This document shows positions 24,471-32,291 of a stretch of 64,000 nucleotides of DNA, piece after piece; position 1 is the first letter of the stretch; each line of letters starts with the position of its first letter. The position numbers and the translations under genes are program-made. The stretch comes from CAIVAT01 sp037137455. GTDB taxonomy: Bacteria; Bacteroidota; Bacteroidia; Bacteroidales; FEN-979. Under the pieces are notes generated by a model. The model ran no database searches. It had not been told where the DNA came from and worked only from the letters and a program-made list of their open reading frames with translations. The stretch covers positions 62,001 to 126,000 of the forward strand of contig JBAXKG010000002.1 of NCBI GenBank assembly GCA_037137455.1, given 5' to 3'.

Positions 24471-25307
24471 ATGCCCAAACTTTCGGTTGTCATTATTGCG
24501 AGAAATGAAGAGCATAATATTCTTCGTTGCCTGGAATCAGTGAAACCGATTGCCGATGAAATAGTGGTGGTCGATTCAATGTCGACCGACCAAACAGCAA
24601 GTATTTGCAAAGAGTTTGGCTGTAAAGTTTATCAACGCGAATTCGATGGTTACGGAATGCAAAAACAATTTGCCGTTGACAAGGCATCAAATGACTGGGT
24701 TTTCTCAATTGACGCGGATGAGGTTGTTTCAGATGAATTAAAAACCGAACTGATAGAGATGTTCGAAACTCCTTGTAATAAGGCGCCTGGTTTACAGGGT
24801 GACAACCTCACTCAGTCATTTAATAACTCAGTCACTCCATCATCCAATCACTCAATGTCAATTTTTGCCGGATACAATATTCCCTTCAGCCTGCACTTTA
24901 TGGGGCGGCTTCTCAGGCATGGCGGGGTGGGGAATGAGTTTCACTTACGTCTTTTTAACCGGACTAAAGGGGGCTTTACACAAGTACCCGTGCATGAGGG
25001 GATTGAGGTGAATGGTTCTTCCGGCACACTTCAGGGCCGCATAATCCACTTTTCTTATCGGAATATAAGCCATCACCTGGAAAAAATAAACACCTATACT
25101 TCTCAGGCATCAGAAGGGTATCAAAAGAGAGGACAATCCTTTCCCAAAATCTGGGTCGCTCTGAAATTTCCCATCACTTTTATTTCGGTTTACATTATCA
25201 AACTTGGCTTTCTCGATGGTTATCCGGGGTTTATGTGGTCATTCCTTGCTGCGGTTTACTCTACCCTGAAAGTTGCAAAAACCATTGAACTAACCCGGAA
25301 ATCATGA
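24471..25307 (+). CDS. Family 2 glycosyltransferase (WaaE/KdtX-like)
   Basis: 278 residues. GT-A fold: 'LSVVIIARNEEHNILRCLESV', cut as LSVVIIARNEEHNILR then CLESVKPIADEIVVVD, with 'DADE' (SIDADEVV) as the metal-binding DxD motif. The C-terminal half 'FMGRLLRHGG', 'HLRLFNRTKGGF' and 'VPVHEGIEV' resembles lipopolysaccharide-core glucosyltransferases of the WaaE/KdtX type. The segment 'GDNLTQSFNNSVTPSSNHSM' (about residues 110-129) is absent from the family's usual layout between 'L..E.' and 'AGYNIPF', and its DNA is word-like (24796-24857), so it is probably an insertion. It overlaps the following deacetylase gene by 4 bases (ATGA). Confidence 0.85.
   Translation: MPKLSVVIIARNEEHNILRCLESVKPIADEIVVVDSMSTDQTASICKEFGCKVYQREFDGYGMQKQFAVDKASNDWVFSIDADEVVSDELKTELIEMFETPCNKAPGLQGDNLTQSFNNSVTPSSNHSMSIFAGYNIPFSLHFMGRLLRHGGVGNEFHLRLFNRTKGGFTQVPVHEGIEVNGSSGTLQGRIIHFSYRNISHHLEKINTYTSQASEGYQKRGQSFPKIWVALKFPITFISVYIIKLGFLDGYPGFMWSFLAAVYSTLKVAKTIELTRKS
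24796..24857. repeat. In-frame word-repeat insertion in the glycosyltransferase gene
   Basis: Repeated words built on ACTCAGTCA (24810-24818 and 24826-24834, 16 bases apart) followed by CACTCCATCATCCAATCACT. The segment is translated in frame. Comparable Thr/Ser/Asn-coding words (CACTCACTCCTGACCACTCA) lie in the ispG-tsaB intergenic region at about 30100-30127. Confidence 0.55.
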
Positions 25308-26119
25308 TGAGGATTGAATTTTTTGTTGTTATTGCATTTCTGCTTGTTGTATGTTTTATGACCATACAGTACAGTTTTCTGGTCCCACCTAAAAAAGGAC
25401 TGCCGGTGCTGATGTATCATAAAATCATTGAAAAAGGAGCCGATGGCCTTACTGTAACTGCCGATCAGCTCGATCTTCAGCTGATGTACCTTAAAGAAAA
25501 GGGCTATCAAACGCTCAGTTTCAAAACCCTGAAAAACCTGTTAAAGGAGGGGGCCCCGCTTCCAAAAAAAGCTATAATCCTGACGTTTGATGATGCGTTT
25601 ATAAATTTTCGTGAAAAAGCGCTTCCTTTGCTGAAAAAGTATCATTTCACCGCCACGGTATTTGTCCCGGTGGCATTCATCGGAAAAACTAACATCTGGG
25701 ATAAGGGAAATGATGGCATCATGACAGCTGATGACTTAAAACACCTTACTCTGAATGAAGATATTGAAATCGGATTACACTCATTCTTACACAGGAGTTA
25801 TGTAGGCCTTGACATTTCCGACATGGAGGAAGATCTGAACAATTGCAAGCAAACTCTTGAATTTTATGGGATATCCTTCACGAGGGTCCTTGCTTATCCT
25901 TATGGGGGTTACCCTAAGAAGAATCCCGAATTGAAAGGCCAGATGATTTCTCTTTTTCAGAAGTTCGGGCTCGATTTTGCCGTACGCATCGGAAATAGGA
26001 TTAACACTTGGCCTGTTCGTCATCCATTTGAGATCAAACGCATCGACATCAAAGGAACCGACAATTTTTTCGTCTTCAAAACTAAGTTAAAAAAAGGCCG
26101 TGCCAAACTATTTGCATAA
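25304..26119 (+). CDS. Polysaccharide deacetylase (NodB homology), membrane-anchored
   Basis: 271 residues starting at an ATG overlapping the stop of the glycosyltransferase gene. One N-terminal membrane helix (about 3-23) acts as anchor. 'KGLPVLMYHKI' and 'LTFDDAFINFREKALPLLKKY' are the first NodB blocks (the Asp pair in TFDDAF gives base and metal ligand), 'IEIGLHSFLHRSY' supplies His ligands (HSxxHR), and 'LAYPYGGY' is the third motif. These carbohydrate esterase 4 enzymes remove N- or O-acetyl groups from surface polysaccharide or peptidoglycan. Grouped with the glycosyltransferase and the ligase-like gene downstream, it likely acts on an exported glycan. Confidence 0.88.
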   Translation: MMRIEFFVVIAFLLVVCFMTIQYSFLVPPKKGLPVLMYHKIIEKGADGLTVTADQLDLQLMYLKEKGYQTLSFKTLKNLLKEGAPLPKKAIILTFDDAFINFREKALPLLKKYHFTATVFVPVAFIGKTNIWDKGNDGIMTADDLKHLTLNEDIEIGLHSFLHRSYVGLDISDMEEDLNNCKQTLEFYGISFTRVLAYPYGGYPKKNPELKGQMISLFQKFGLDFAVRIGNRINTWPVRHPFEIKRIDIKGTDNFFVFKTKLKKGRAKLFA

Positions 26120-26126
26120 AACAAAT

Positions 26127-27812
26127 ATGCCCATCACCTGGAAACAAGTTATACGCTACTGGTATATTTTCTCCCTTGGCGTTACAATAGCGTCACTTCC
26201 ATTTTCCAAATTTGGAATAAGTTTCGGGCAATTTATGATTGCAGGTGGTTGGATCGTAGAACGGTTCAATACAAAAAAGTTATTATTTCATTTGGCCGGA
26301 CATTCTTCCTGGCAGGTCATCTTAAGAATATTCCCGTTTTCGCTCTATCTGCTATTTGAAGGTATTCTAAACGGATTTAAACAATTTTCAAGGAACAAAC
26401 CTGCCTTGCTTTTCAGCTCAATAATTTTGATACACCTGCTCGGACTTTTTTTCACTACCGACCTTAATTATGCAACAAAGGATTTGCGGACCAAACTTCC
26501 CTTCTTGTTATTACCAATGTTTCTTTCTACATCTGAAGCTTTTGATAAGAAAGAATTTTACAGGTTCATGTTGTTTTTTGTACTGGCGGTTCTTGTTCGA
26601 TCGGTTTTCAATACATGGATGATCCAGACACACAATTTTATCGACATCCGTGATGTGTCGCGCAATGTTTCACACATTATCTTCAGCCTGTTACTAACCT
26701 TAAGTATTTTTGCCCTTTTATACTTTTCTCTGAAAAAAAATATTTTTCCTCCCCGGATAAGGCTTTTATGTTTTCTTGTGATGCTATGGTTTTTTGCCTA
26801 CCTTATCCTTTCGCAGTCATTCACCGGTTTTTCGATAACCCTGATAACCATTCTGATTTTAATTCCGTTGCTCATAATCAGAGTAGGAAGTTGGTGGTTA
26901 AAGGCAGGATTGTTATTGGGTATTCTAGTGGTAATAGCCGGTATCTTTTTCACAATAAAATCGATCATAAATGATTATTACCGTGTAATTCCAGTGGATA
27001 TTACAAAACTTGAAAGGATCTCTTCACGCGGGAACCCATACATTCATAATATCAACGAGCGCCAGACCGAAAACGGAAATTACCTGTGGATTTACATCCA
27101 GTGGGATGAAATGCGCAGTTCATGGAATAAGCGCAGCAACATCCCTTTCGACAGCCTGAATTTGAAAAATGACCCGGTGGCAATCACCCTTATCAGGTAT
27201 CTTACATCTAAAGGTTGGCGGAAAGATGCTGATGCCGTTGAAAAACTGAGTAATCAGGAGGTCATTGCCATTGAGAAGGGAATTGCAAACTGGGTATTTC
27301 TGAAGAAATTTAGCTTTCGGGGCCGGATTTATGAATTCCTGTGGGGGTTTGAAAATTACAGGGAAACCGGGAACCCTACCGGATCATCGCTGATGCAACG
27401 ACTGGAATTCTGGAAAGCCTCCATTGGAATCATTAAGGATAATTGGATTACAGGGGTGGGTACGGGCGACATGAATCTTGTTTTCAAGGCTCAATATGAA
27501 AAGATGCATTCAAAATTGTCACCCGATCAGCGATGGCGTTCGCATAATCAGTTTCTATCAATATTTATCGGATTTGGGATTCTTGGATTGTTATGGTTTG
27601 TTGTGGCGATTTTTTATCCGCCATTTATGTTGCGATGGCAGGATGATTTTTTCACAGTTGTTTTTTTGATCATAGCCATTTTTTCGATGCTCACTGAAGA
27701 TACTATCGAATCACAAACCGGCGTAACCTTTTTTGTCGTCTTCTACTCTTTTTTCCTCTTTGCCCGTAAGAACAAAGATCCATTATTTTCTAAAACAATT
27801 TCTCATGGCTGA
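26127..27812 (+). CDS. O-antigen ligase/polymerase-like membrane protein
   Basis: 561 residues from the ATG at 26127 (MPITWKQVIRYWYIF), 7 bases after the deacetylase stop; a GTG at 26100 would overlap that gene. About ten to twelve hydrophobic segments are visible, interrupted by a large extracytoplasmic loop at about 285-450 ('YYRVIPVDITKLERIS .. SLMQRLEFWKASIGIIKDNW'). After the loop comes 'GTGDMNLVFKAQYEK', 'RSHNQFLSIFIGFGILGLLWF', which is the Wzy_C/O-antigen ligase domain with its 'HNxFL' motif. Such proteins join or polymerise lipid-linked surface sugars on the periplasmic side. Ligase versus polymerase cannot be decided. Confidence 0.82.
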   Translation: MPITWKQVIRYWYIFSLGVTIASLPFSKFGISFGQFMIAGGWIVERFNTKKLLFHLAGHSSWQVILRIFPFSLYLLFEGILNGFKQFSRNKPALLFSSIILIHLLGLFFTTDLNYATKDLRTKLPFLLLPMFLSTSEAFDKKEFYRFMLFFVLAVLVRSVFNTWMIQTHNFIDIRDVSRNVSHIIFSLLLTLSIFALLYFSLKKNIFPPRIRLLCFLVMLWFFAYLILSQSFTGFSITLITILILIPLLIIRVGSWWLKAGLLLGILVVIAGIFFTIKSIINDYYRVIPVDITKLERISSRGNPYIHNINERQTENGNYLWIYIQWDEMRSSWNKRSNIPFDSLNLKNDPVAITLIRYLTSKGWRKDADAVEKLSNQEVIAIEKGIANWVFLKKFSFRGRIYEFLWGFENYRETGNPTGSSLMQRLEFWKASIGIIKDNWITGVGTGDMNLVFKAQYEKMHSKLSPDQRWRSHNQFLSIFIGFGILGLLWFVVAIFYPPFMLRWQDDFFTVVFLIIAIFSMLTEDTIESQTGVTFFVVFYSFFLFARKNKDPLFSKTISHG

Positions 27813-28755
27813 TATGCAAAAACCCACCACGGATAAATGGTTGATGATCGTAAACCCCAATGCAGGGGTTAAAAAGGGAACCAAAGACTGGCCCGGAATT
27901 CAAAATTTGCTCAGGAAGGAGCAGGTTGATTTTGAATCCCAGACCACCACCTCACGGGGACATGCGATTGAGATTACGAAAGAATTTATCTCTTACGGAT
28001 ACAGAAATATTTGTGTTGTTGGAGGCGATGGCACGCTGAACGAGGTGCTGAATGGGATCATGAATCAACAGACTGTCCCAACTGCTGATATTACCCTGGG
28101 AATGATCCCTGTCGGAACCGGAAACGACTGGTGCAGGATGTTCAATGTGCCGTTTGATTATCTGAAGGCAATTCATGTCCTTAAACGGAAGAAAACATTT
28201 CTACAGGATTCCGGGAAGGTGACCTATTATCATAAGGAGGATAAGGTCGTGCGATATTTTATGAATGTTGCAGGGATGGGTTATGATGCATTGGTCAATA
28301 AGAAAACAAACCTCTTGAAGGAAAAAGGGAAAGGCGGGCCGCTTATCTACCTTTATTTTGTCTTTGCAAGTCTTTTTCAGTTTAAATTTATTGACGCGGT
28401 GATCGAGGTGGATGGAAAGATGGTGTTTAAGGGTGAAATATTTTCGATGAATGTCGGAATATGCAAGTACAATGGAGGCGGGATGATGCAGGTTCCTTTT
28501 GCCATACCGGATGATGGGTTGTTAGATTTGACCCTTATCAAAAAAACCGGGAAATGGATGGTAGTCAGGTATGCACATAAACTGTTTGATGGAACCCTGG
28601 TTGACCTTCCGATTGTCGCCACATTCAAGGGCGAAAACATCAGAATACGTTCTACCGGCAAGTTATTTCTTGAAACTGACGGGGAATCGCTGGGTCATAC
28701 GCCATTTACCTTTGAGATTCTGCCAAGGTGCATCAAAATCGTGACCGGAAAGTAA
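27805..28755 (+). CDS. Diacylglycerol kinase-family lipid kinase
   Basis: 316 residues from the ATG at 27805, overlapping the previous gene by 8 bases; an ATG at 27814 is the alternative start. The catalytic domain of the DAGK/YegS family is complete: 'NPNAGVKKGTKDW', 'VVGGDGTLNEVLNGI' (the GGDGT nucleotide-binding motif) and 'IPVGTGNDWCRMF'. The C-terminal beta-sandwich contains 'NVAGMGYDALVNKKT', 'NVGICKYNGGGMMQVP', 'DDGLLDLTLI' and 'LETDGESLG'. These soluble, Mg-dependent enzymes phosphorylate diacylglycerol or related lipids, recycling lipid left after surface-glycan transfer, consistent with the envelope genes upstream. Confidence 0.93.
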   Translation: MADMQKPTTDKWLMIVNPNAGVKKGTKDWPGIQNLLRKEQVDFESQTTTSRGHAIEITKEFISYGYRNICVVGGDGTLNEVLNGIMNQQTVPTADITLGMIPVGTGNDWCRMFNVPFDYLKAIHVLKRKKTFLQDSGKVTYYHKEDKVVRYFMNVAGMGYDALVNKKTNLLKEKGKGGPLIYLYFVFASLFQFKFIDAVIEVDGKMVFKGEIFSMNVGICKYNGGGMMQVPFAIPDDGLLDLTLIKKTGKWMVVRYAHKLFDGTLVDLPIVATFKGENIRIRSTGKLFLETDGESLGHTPFTFEILPRCIKIVTGK

Positions 28756-28787
28756 TCTCAGTTATGTAAATTCGCTCCGTCAGGGTA

Positions 28788-29948
28788 TTAGGTTTGATCT
28801 ACCCAATCACCGCTATCTTTGATGAGGTCAATCAGCGCGTCCACTGCTTGGGATTCGTCGATGTTCTTTTGAACGAGATGCTGCTTCTTATAAAGATGTA
28901 TTTTCCCTTTTCCGGCGCCAACATAACCGTAGTGGGCATCAGCCATTTCGCCAGGGCCATTGACAATACATCCCATGACGGCAATTTTCAGTCCAGGCAG
29001 ATGCGATGTTTTGGTCTGGATTTTTTCAAGAGCCGATTGAATGTCAAATTGCGTTCTGCCACATGAAGGACAAGCGATAAAATCAGTTTTGGTTATCCTT
29101 GCGCATGCTGCCTGCAGGATGTTAAATGCCACTGGAATTTCGAACTCAGGATCTTCGGTGAGGGAAACCCTGATGGTGTCGCCGATGCCATCGGCAAGTA
29201 AACTTCCAATGCCAATTGCCGACTTAATTCGACCATCTTCTCCGGCGCCCGCCTCTGTAACCCCCAGATGTATCGGGTAGTTCATTCCTCTCTCCTTCAT
29301 AAGCACGACCAACAACCTGTTTGAAGCAATCATCACCTTGGTGTTGCTGGCTTTCATCGATAAAACCAGGTTATGAAAAGAGAGGCTTTCACAAATCCGG
29401 GCAAATTCCAATGCCGATTGAACCATCCCCATTGGCGTATCGCCGTATTGGTTCATAATCCGTTCTGAGAGAGACCCATGGTTAACTCCGATACGAATAG
29501 CTGTTCCATGATCTTTACAGATCTTTATTAGCGGAGTGAGTCGGTCGGCAATTTGTTCCAACGCATAATCCGCTTTGGGTGACGTATCATTTGTCAAATA
29601 GTTCCCGGGATTTATCCTTACTTTTTCAACTATTCCTGCGGCGATCTCAGCGATTTTAGGATTAAAATGAACATCGGCGATCAGGGGAGTTTTAAAACCC
29701 CGGTTGTGAAGTTCCTTTTTAATTTCTTTCAGATTTTCAGTCTCTTTTATGCCAGGCGCAGCGATTCGGACATATTCACATCCTGCATCGATCATCCTGA
29801 TGGCCTGTTCAACTGTTGCTTTTGTGTCGAGGCTATTTGTGCTGGTCATTGATTGAACCCGCACGGGATAATCGCCTCCCAGCGGCACATTGCCGACATG
29901 AACCACATTTGTTTTAAACCGTTGATATAATTGATTGTACTCGCTCAT
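28788..29948 (-). CDS. ispG: (E)-4-hydroxy-3-methylbut-2-enyl-diphosphate synthase IspG, without central insert domain
   Basis: 386 residues, methylerythritol phosphate pathway enzyme that makes HMBPP from the cyclic MEcPP, with flavodoxin or ferredoxin as donor. TIM barrel: 'LGGDYPVRVQSMTSTNSLDT', 'PLIADVHFNPKIAEIAA', 'KVRINPGNY', 'RIGVNHGSLSERIM', 'LGVTEAGAGEDGRIKSAIG'. Reductase domain: 'ACPSCGRTQFD' and 'VMGCIVNGPGEM' give three Cys and the Glu that bind the [4Fe-4S] cluster. The wording is that of the long Bacteroidota/plant type, which carries an extra ~200-residue domain between barrel and cluster domain; here 'EFEIPVAF' runs straight into 'NILQAACARITKTDFIACPSC'. So it is a Bacteroidota-type sequence with a bacterial two-domain layout. 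It is the only gene of its transcript visible here. Confidence 0.93.
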   Translation of the reverse strand: MSEYNQLYQRFKTNVVHVGNVPLGGDYPVRVQSMTSTNSLDTKATVEQAIRMIDAGCEYVRIAAPGIKETENLKEIKKELHNRGFKTPLIADVHFNPKIAEIAAGIVEKVRINPGNYLTNDTSPKADYALEQIADRLTPLIKICKDHGTAIRIGVNHGSLSERIMNQYGDTPMGMVQSALEFARICESLSFHNLVLSMKASNTKVMIASNRLLVVLMKERGMNYPIHLGVTEAGAGEDGRIKSAIGIGSLLADGIGDTIRVSLTEDPEFEIPVAFNILQAACARITKTDFIACPSCGRTQFDIQSALEKIQTKTSHLPGLKIAVMGCIVNGPGEMADAHYGYVGAGKGKIHLYKKQHLVQKNIDESQAVDALIDLIKDSGDWVDQT

Positions 29949-29965
29949 GTTCTCATTCCTGATAT

Positions 29966-30128
29966 ATTATTCCGCACCTACGGAGCGGAAATGTCCGTTT
30001 GTCTTTTTCTGGCTACCAATATAGAGCTCTTATGGAGCTCAGAAATTTCAATAATCCATTCACCCCTCACCTCTAACTCCTTACACTTCATTAGTCATAC
30101 TCGCCACTCACTCCTGACCACTCACCAT
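29966..30128. repeat. Intergenic element: two hairpins and CT-rich words between tsaB and ispG
   Basis: The 180-base gap between tsaB and ispG holds no gene. A first hairpin has arms TTCCGCACC (29970-29978) and GGAGCGGAA (29982-29990), 8 of 9 bases pairing. After 'CTGGCTACCAATATA' a second has GAGCTC (30024-30029) and GAGCTC (30035-30040) around a 5-base loop. From about 30060 follow CT-rich words (CACCCCTCACCTCTAACTCC, later CACTCACTCCTGACCACTCA), like those inserted in the glycosyltransferase at 24796-24857. It may be an interspersed repeat; the copy number needs a genome-wide search. Confidence 0.5.
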
Positions 30129-30884
30129 CTAAGTCAATCCCTTCACCCTTGGCTTCCCTGCCACAAAATCTTTCAGGTAGAACGGTTCAAAGTATGCCAG
30201 GTTTTCAAACTGACTCTGGCTGTATTTCTTCTCAGCAATACCGATCATGAATTGTGCAGATGTCCGGAACCCCATAAGAAATTGTGCATTCGTATGATCT
30301 CTCAGGAAAGGCTGGCATTTATCTGCTCCTGGCCCAGCGAAAACAACCCGGTTATCCGAAAGGAACCCCTGAAATGAATAATCATCAATGATTTCAGCCT
30401 TCACCTCCCGGACCGACTTTCCTTCCTTATCATACAATTCAGAAAAAACCTCCATCCGACGGGCATCGATCAGGGGACAGAACAGAATTTTCAAATTTTG
30501 ATTTCCGATTTTCGATTTTTGGTGTTGCAGGGTATCTGCTGATTTGCCATTTTTCATTTGTAATTTGTCATTCATTCCCGCCGCCATAGCTTGAAGCGTT
30601 GGAACCGAAATCAAGGGTTTATCAAGGGCATAACACAGCCCTTTTGAAGTAGCCACGCCAATGCGCAGCCCGGTATATGAGCCAGGGCCCATGCTTACTG
30701 CAATAGCATCAAGATCATCCATTTTAAACCCCGAAGATTTTACGATTTCATCTATGAATAAAGTAAGCATGGCGGAATGGACATTGCGAACCGAAGATTC
30801 CTTGATTTCCAGAAGTTTTTCATCTCGGGCCAACGCTACAGAACAGATCTCTGTGGCGGTTTCAATGCATAGGATAATAGCCAT
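30129..30884 (-). CDS. tsaB: tRNA threonylcarbamoyladenosine biosynthesis protein TsaB
   Basis: 251 residues. Scaffold partner of TsaD in making t6A at position 37 of ANN-decoding tRNAs. ASKHA-fold marks: 'ILCIETATEICSVALA', 'HSAMLTLFIDEIV', 'DAIAVSMGPGSYTGLRIGVATSKGLCYAL' (split into two), 'LISVPTLQAMA'. After this conserved block comes a segment of about 28 residues, 'GMNDKLQMKNGKSADTLQHQ' plus 'KSKIGNQNLKI', before 'PLIDARRMEVF'; homologues need only a few residues here. The DNA of that segment is word-like (30489-30576), an insertion like those in the methyltransferase and hemW. The gene begins 3 bases after the efflux adaptor stop, on the same strand. Confidence 0.9.
   Translation of the reverse strand: MAIILCIETATEICSVALARDEKLLEIKESSVRNVHSAMLTLFIDEIVKSSGFKMDDLDAIAVSMGPGSYTGLRIGVATSKGLCYALDKPLISVPTLQAMAAGMNDKLQMKNGKSADTLQHQKSKIGNQNLKILFCPLIDARRMEVFSELYDKEGKSVREVKAEIIDDYSFQGFLSDNRVVFAGPGADKCQPFLRDHTNAQFLMGFRTSAQFMIGIAEKKYSQSQFENLAYFEPFYLKDFVAGKPRVKGLT
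30489..30576. repeat. In-frame word-repeat insertion in tsaB
   Basis: In the coding (minus) direction the segment reads AATGACAAATTACAAATG and AAAAATGGCAAATC, then CAAAAATCGAAAATCGGAAA and TCAAAATTTGAAAATTC. These are chains of 'nAAATn' and 'AAAATCn' words. It is translated without a stop and separates two conserved TsaB blocks. Confidence 0.6.
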
Positions 30885-30887
30885 GCA

Positions 30888-32273
30888 CTATTTGTTTTGC
30901 TCCTTGGTAAACAGCTCTTTTTTATCAACTTTCTTAACCTTATCTCCATTATTCAGGAGTTTCGATACGGCACTGTATGGAGCCGTGATAACCTCATCAC
31001 CTGCTTTTAATCCGCTTAATATCTGGATGTAAGTATTATCCTGGATGCCTGTTTTTACATCAACTTTTTTTGCAGTCCCGTCTGCCAGTAAAAAGACACA
31101 TTCCAGAATTTTTTCATTTTTCTTTGCAGTACCTACCACTTCAACCTCATGGTCGCCATCCTCTTTTTTGGTCTTGCTGTTTTCATTGATCTTGTCGAGG
31201 CTGTCCTTGGCAATTCTTGTGGTGACAGCCTGGATGGGAAGCGTCATTGCGTTTTCGACACTCTCGGTCTGAATTTCAACCGTACATGACATTCCGGGGC
31301 GGAATGGAGAAAAATCAATAGGTTTCCCCTCAAGAAGATCTTTATAGGAATCTTTAATTATATGAATTTTAACATTGAAATTGGTCACCTGATCAACACT
31401 TACACCCGTGCTATTAGCCGATGTGGCAATTTCGGTCACCACTCCCTTGAATTTTCTGTTAAGGTAAGCATCCACTTCGATCAAGGCCGTATCGCCCATA
31501 CTTACTCTGACAATATCATTTTCATTGACCTGTACCTGGGCCTCCATCTCGTTGAGGTTGGCAATGCGCATGATTTCAGTCCCGCTTGAGAATTGCGAGG
31601 CCCCGGTAACCCTTTCCCCTTTCAGTACACCAAGTTTGGATACTGTACCGTCATTGGGTGCAAAAATAGCTGTCCGGTTAAGGTCTTCCTTCGATCTCTT
31701 CAGGGCAGCTTCTGAGTTCTTAACCATGAATTCGGAAGCTTTGATGTCCTCTTCTCCTGCAGTTACCTGGGCTTGTGAAACCTGGAATGCCGATTTGGAC
31801 TGATCATATTCGGCTTTTGAAATCACATTCTGCTGGTAGAGTTTTTCCTGGCGGTCAAAGGTGAGCCTGGCATTTTCAAACTGAGCTTTGACTTGTGCAA
31901 GCCTTGCTTTGGAATTTGCCAGGTTGGCTTTCTGGGTGTTTACAGAAGCTTCACTTTGATCAAACTGGGAAATGTAAATCTCAGGATCTATTTTGGCCAG
32001 AAGATCCCCTTTTTTGACCTGGTTTCCCTCTTTTACATACAATTCCACAACCTCCCCGGAAATATAGGGACTGATCTTGATATCCTTTTCGGGCTGAATC
32101 TTGCCGTTCGATGAAACAGTTTGGATTATGGTCCGTTTCATTACCTTTTCAGTGGCAACTTTTATTCCCTCGTTTCCTTTGCCTTTAAGGATGGCGGCAA
32201 TTACAATGAATGCTACTACTGCGACAACAGCAATAATGATCCACATTTTTTTCTTAGAAATCTTTTTTGACAT
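30888..32273 (-). CDS. HlyD/MFP-family periplasmic adaptor of an efflux system
   Basis: 461 residues from the ATG at 32273 (a TTG two codons earlier is less likely). One N-terminal membrane anchor (about 11-31), then the adaptor layout: lipoyl half 'SSNGKIQPEKDIKISPYISGEVVELYVKEGNQVKKG', here cut into parts by position 55-92; an alpha-helical coiled-coil hairpin (about 100-200) rich in Q, K, A and E; the second lipoyl half 'IFAPNDGTVSKLGVLKGERV'; a beta-barrel 'AQVQVNENDIVRVSMGD'; and a membrane-proximal domain with 'VDVKTGIQDNTYIQILSGLKAGDEVI'. This fits the MacA-like adaptors of ABC exporters. It lies 18 bases downstream of the TolC-type gene. No MacB-type permease/ATPase follows; tsaB does. 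Confidence 0.92.
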   Translation of the reverse strand: MSKKISKKKMWIIIAVVAVVAFIVIAAILKGKGNEGIKVATEKVMKRTIIQTVSSNGKIQPEKDIKISPYISGEVVELYVKEGNQVKKGDLLAKIDPEIYISQFDQSEASVNTQKANLANSKARLAQVKAQFENARLTFDRQEKLYQQNVISKAEYDQSKSAFQVSQAQVTAGEEDIKASEFMVKNSEAALKRSKEDLNRTAIFAPNDGTVSKLGVLKGERVTGASQFSSGTEIMRIANLNEMEAQVQVNENDIVRVSMGDTALIEVDAYLNRKFKGVVTEIATSANSTGVSVDQVTNFNVKIHIIKDSYKDLLEGKPIDFSPFRPGMSCTVEIQTESVENAMTLPIQAVTTRIAKDSLDKINENSKTKKEDGDHEVEVVGTAKKNEKILECVFLLADGTAKKVDVKTGIQDNTYIQILSGLKAGDEVITAPYSAVSKLLNNGDKVKKVDKKELFTKEQNK

Positions 32274-32291
32274 GGACAAAAATATTATGTG

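Noticed and set aside
28788..29948. ispG as a truncated pseudogene because it is short
   Set aside because: Both functional domains and all cluster ligands are intact with no frameshift, and the length fits a two-domain enzyme.
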